Positions 14,343 to 15,462 of a stretch of 15,462 bases of DNA are shown here, piece by piece. The stretch lies in the NCBI GenBank assembly GCA_965370495.1, contig CBDUUV010000059.1, forward strand, positions 1 to 15,462. The letters are read 5' to 3'. The number at the start of each line of letters is the position of its first letter. The first letter of the stretch is position 1. The notes beneath the pieces were generated by a model. The model made no database searches and was not told the origin of the DNA. It saw only the letters and a program-made list of their open reading frames with translations. The translations under genes and the position numbers were made by a program. The stretch is from Krumholzibacterium sp965370495. GTDB lineage: Bacteria > Krumholzibacteriota > Krumholzibacteriia > Krumholzibacteriales > Krumholzibacteriaceae.

Positions 14343-15462
14343 TTGAAATTGAAAAAAAAGATAATTATTCTGGTGGTGTTCGTCACGGTGGTAGCGGCCG
14401 GAACGTTTTTCGTCGGGGCTGCCGACCGGCGTGAAAAAGACGATAACCTGGATTACGAACATCTGAACCGCTTCAGGGATGTTATGGTCAGGATCCTTGA
14501 TAACTATGTCGAGAAAAAAGAATTCAGTGAATTGATCGATGCCGCTATCGCTGGAATGCTTGAAGAACTCGATCCGCACTCGGTCTATCTTGACAGAAGC
14601 CAGTATGAGAACCTCATGATCGATACGGAAGGCGAGTTTGGCGGGCTCGGGATTCAGATCTCCGTCAGGGACGATTATCCAACCGTGATATCCCCCATAG
14701 ATGATACCCCCGCTTCGAGGCTCGGGATACAGGGTGGCGACAGGATTGTCGAGATCGAGGGGGAATCGACGAAGGGCTGGAGCTCTGACCAGGCGGTAAA
14801 AATACTCAGGGGAAAGCCCGGAACCCAGGTCAATATCAAGATCGGGCGCGAGGGGCTCGATGAGCCTATTTCGATCACGATCACGCGTGAGATTATCAAG
14901 GTACCGAGTATCACGTATTCGACAATATTGGAAGATGTGGGATACGTGAGAATCGCAAGATTTGCCAAGAAGACGGCCAGGGACCTGAGCGCGATCATTA
15001 CTAATTTCGAGAGACATGGTATCAAGGGTGTCGTTATCGATCTCAGGAGCAATCCGGGTGGGCTGCTTTCTGCCGCTTTCGAAGTCTCTGATCTGTTTCT
15101 GGACAAGGACAAGCTGATCGTATATACAGAGGGCAGGCTTTTCAGCAACAACAAGAAGTTCTCTTCAAACGGTGTGAATGTACACGGAAACTATCCCGTG
15201 GTTATCCTGGTGAACGGAGCCAGCGCTTCGGCCTCTGAAATCGTTGCTGGCGCGCTCCAGGACTGGGACAGAGCGGTTATTGTCGGGCAGCCGACTTTCG
15301 GCAAGGGTTCGGTCCAGACCGTATTCAGGGTCGGGGACAACGAAGCATTGAAGCTTACGACGCAGAAGTATTTTACACCGAGTAAGAGGTGTATCCATAA
15401 GGATTATAATGAAAACGGGGAAGCAGTGGAGAGTGAAGATGCCGGGAAGGAATATTATACGG
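14343..15462 (+). CDS. ctpA: C-terminal processing peptidase, S41 family (partial, 3' end missing)
   Basis: The frame starts at TTG 14343 and stays open to the window edge, so about 373 residues are seen and the C-terminus is missing. Residues 1-27 form a basic then hydrophobic segment (MKLKKKIIILVVFVTVVAAG), a signal peptide or membrane anchor that places the enzyme outside the cytoplasmic membrane. A PDZ domain follows (about residues 97-185, GGLGIQISV and GGDRIVEIEG), then the S41 catalytic domain with the LRSNPGG block. The nucleophile is S296 in GASASASEI and the general base K321 in TFGKGSVQ; their spacing of 25 matches E. coli Prc (S452/K477). CtpA-type proteases trim or degrade envelope proteins from their C-termini. 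The symbol is by family, and the target is unknown. Confidence 0.95.
   Translation, partial: MKLKKKIIILVVFVTVVAAGTFFVGAADRREKDDNLDYEHLNRFRDVMVRILDNYVEKKEFSELIDAAIAGMLEELDPHSVYLDRSQYENLMIDTEGEFGGLGIQISVRDDYPTVISPIDDTPASRLGIQGGDRIVEIEGESTKGWSSDQAVKILRGKPGTQVNIKIGREGLDEPISITITREIIKVPSITYSTILEDVGYVRIARFAKKTARDLSAIITNFERHGIKGVVIDLRSNPGGLLSAAFEVSDLFLDKDKLIVYTEGRLFSNNKKFSSNGVNVHGNYPVVILVNGASASASEIVAGALQDWDRAVIVGQPTFGKGSVQTVFRVGDNEALKLTTQKYFTPSKRCIHKDYNENGEAVESEDAGKEYYT

Noticed and set aside
14190..15017. Long minus-strand open frame (275 codons) opposite the protease gene
   Set aside because: It is antisense to the S41 protease, whose catalytic motifs are unmistakable. The minus product shows no recognisable domain.

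Overview
The window looks like a chromosomal segment of a free-living bacterium with moderate GC content. It holds housekeeping genes with clear Shine-Dalgarno sites and sigma-70-like promoters. Six of its genes appear to start at GTG or TTG. I see no phage, transposon, CRISPR array, rRNA or tRNA. The phylum cannot be read from the sequence. Large cytoplasmic TPR proteins, a complete preQ0 branch and an S41 protease with an N-terminal membrane anchor would suit a Gram-negative-type, deep-branching lineage, but that is a weak inference.

Layout. (a) 1-291, minus: the 5' part of an unrecognised gene that runs off the left edge. (b) 292-678, plus: a strong promoter, a leader of about 145 nt that can fold, and a cold-shock protein gene. 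A hairpin at 691-734 separates it from the convergent genes that follow. (c) 753-5911, minus: a two-gene operon for a 1295-residue helical-repeat (TPR-like) protein and a 424-residue protein with four cysteines, a coiled coil and four TPRs, joined by an ATGA overlap. (d) 6161-8636, plus: a tight queD-queC-DUF366-queE operon for 7-deazaguanine (preQ0) synthesis, the precursor branch of queuosine. (e) 8637-9150: about 510 bases without a convincing gene. (f) 9151-11267, plus: an HU/IHF-family DNA-binding protein, low-specificity threonine aldolase and RsmI (16S rRNA C1402 2'-O-methyltransferase). (g) 11312-14170, plus: a CDP-alcohol phosphatidyltransferase behind a textbook promoter, a MATE-family transporter and thymidylate kinase, the last two joined by an ATGA overlap. 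(h) 14343 to the right edge, plus: an S41 (CtpA-type) processing protease, cut off by the window.

How the genes work together. QueD, QueE and QueC catalyse successive steps from dihydroneopterin triphosphate to preQ0. The DUF366 gene is translationally coupled inside this set and is the best candidate for an undescribed partner in 7-deazaguanine metabolism. The two TPR proteins are almost certainly co-translated and probably form one assembly of unknown purpose. The remaining genes serve general functions: nucleoid structure, amino-acid metabolism, ribosome modification, lipid headgroup synthesis, export, dTTP supply and envelope proteolysis.
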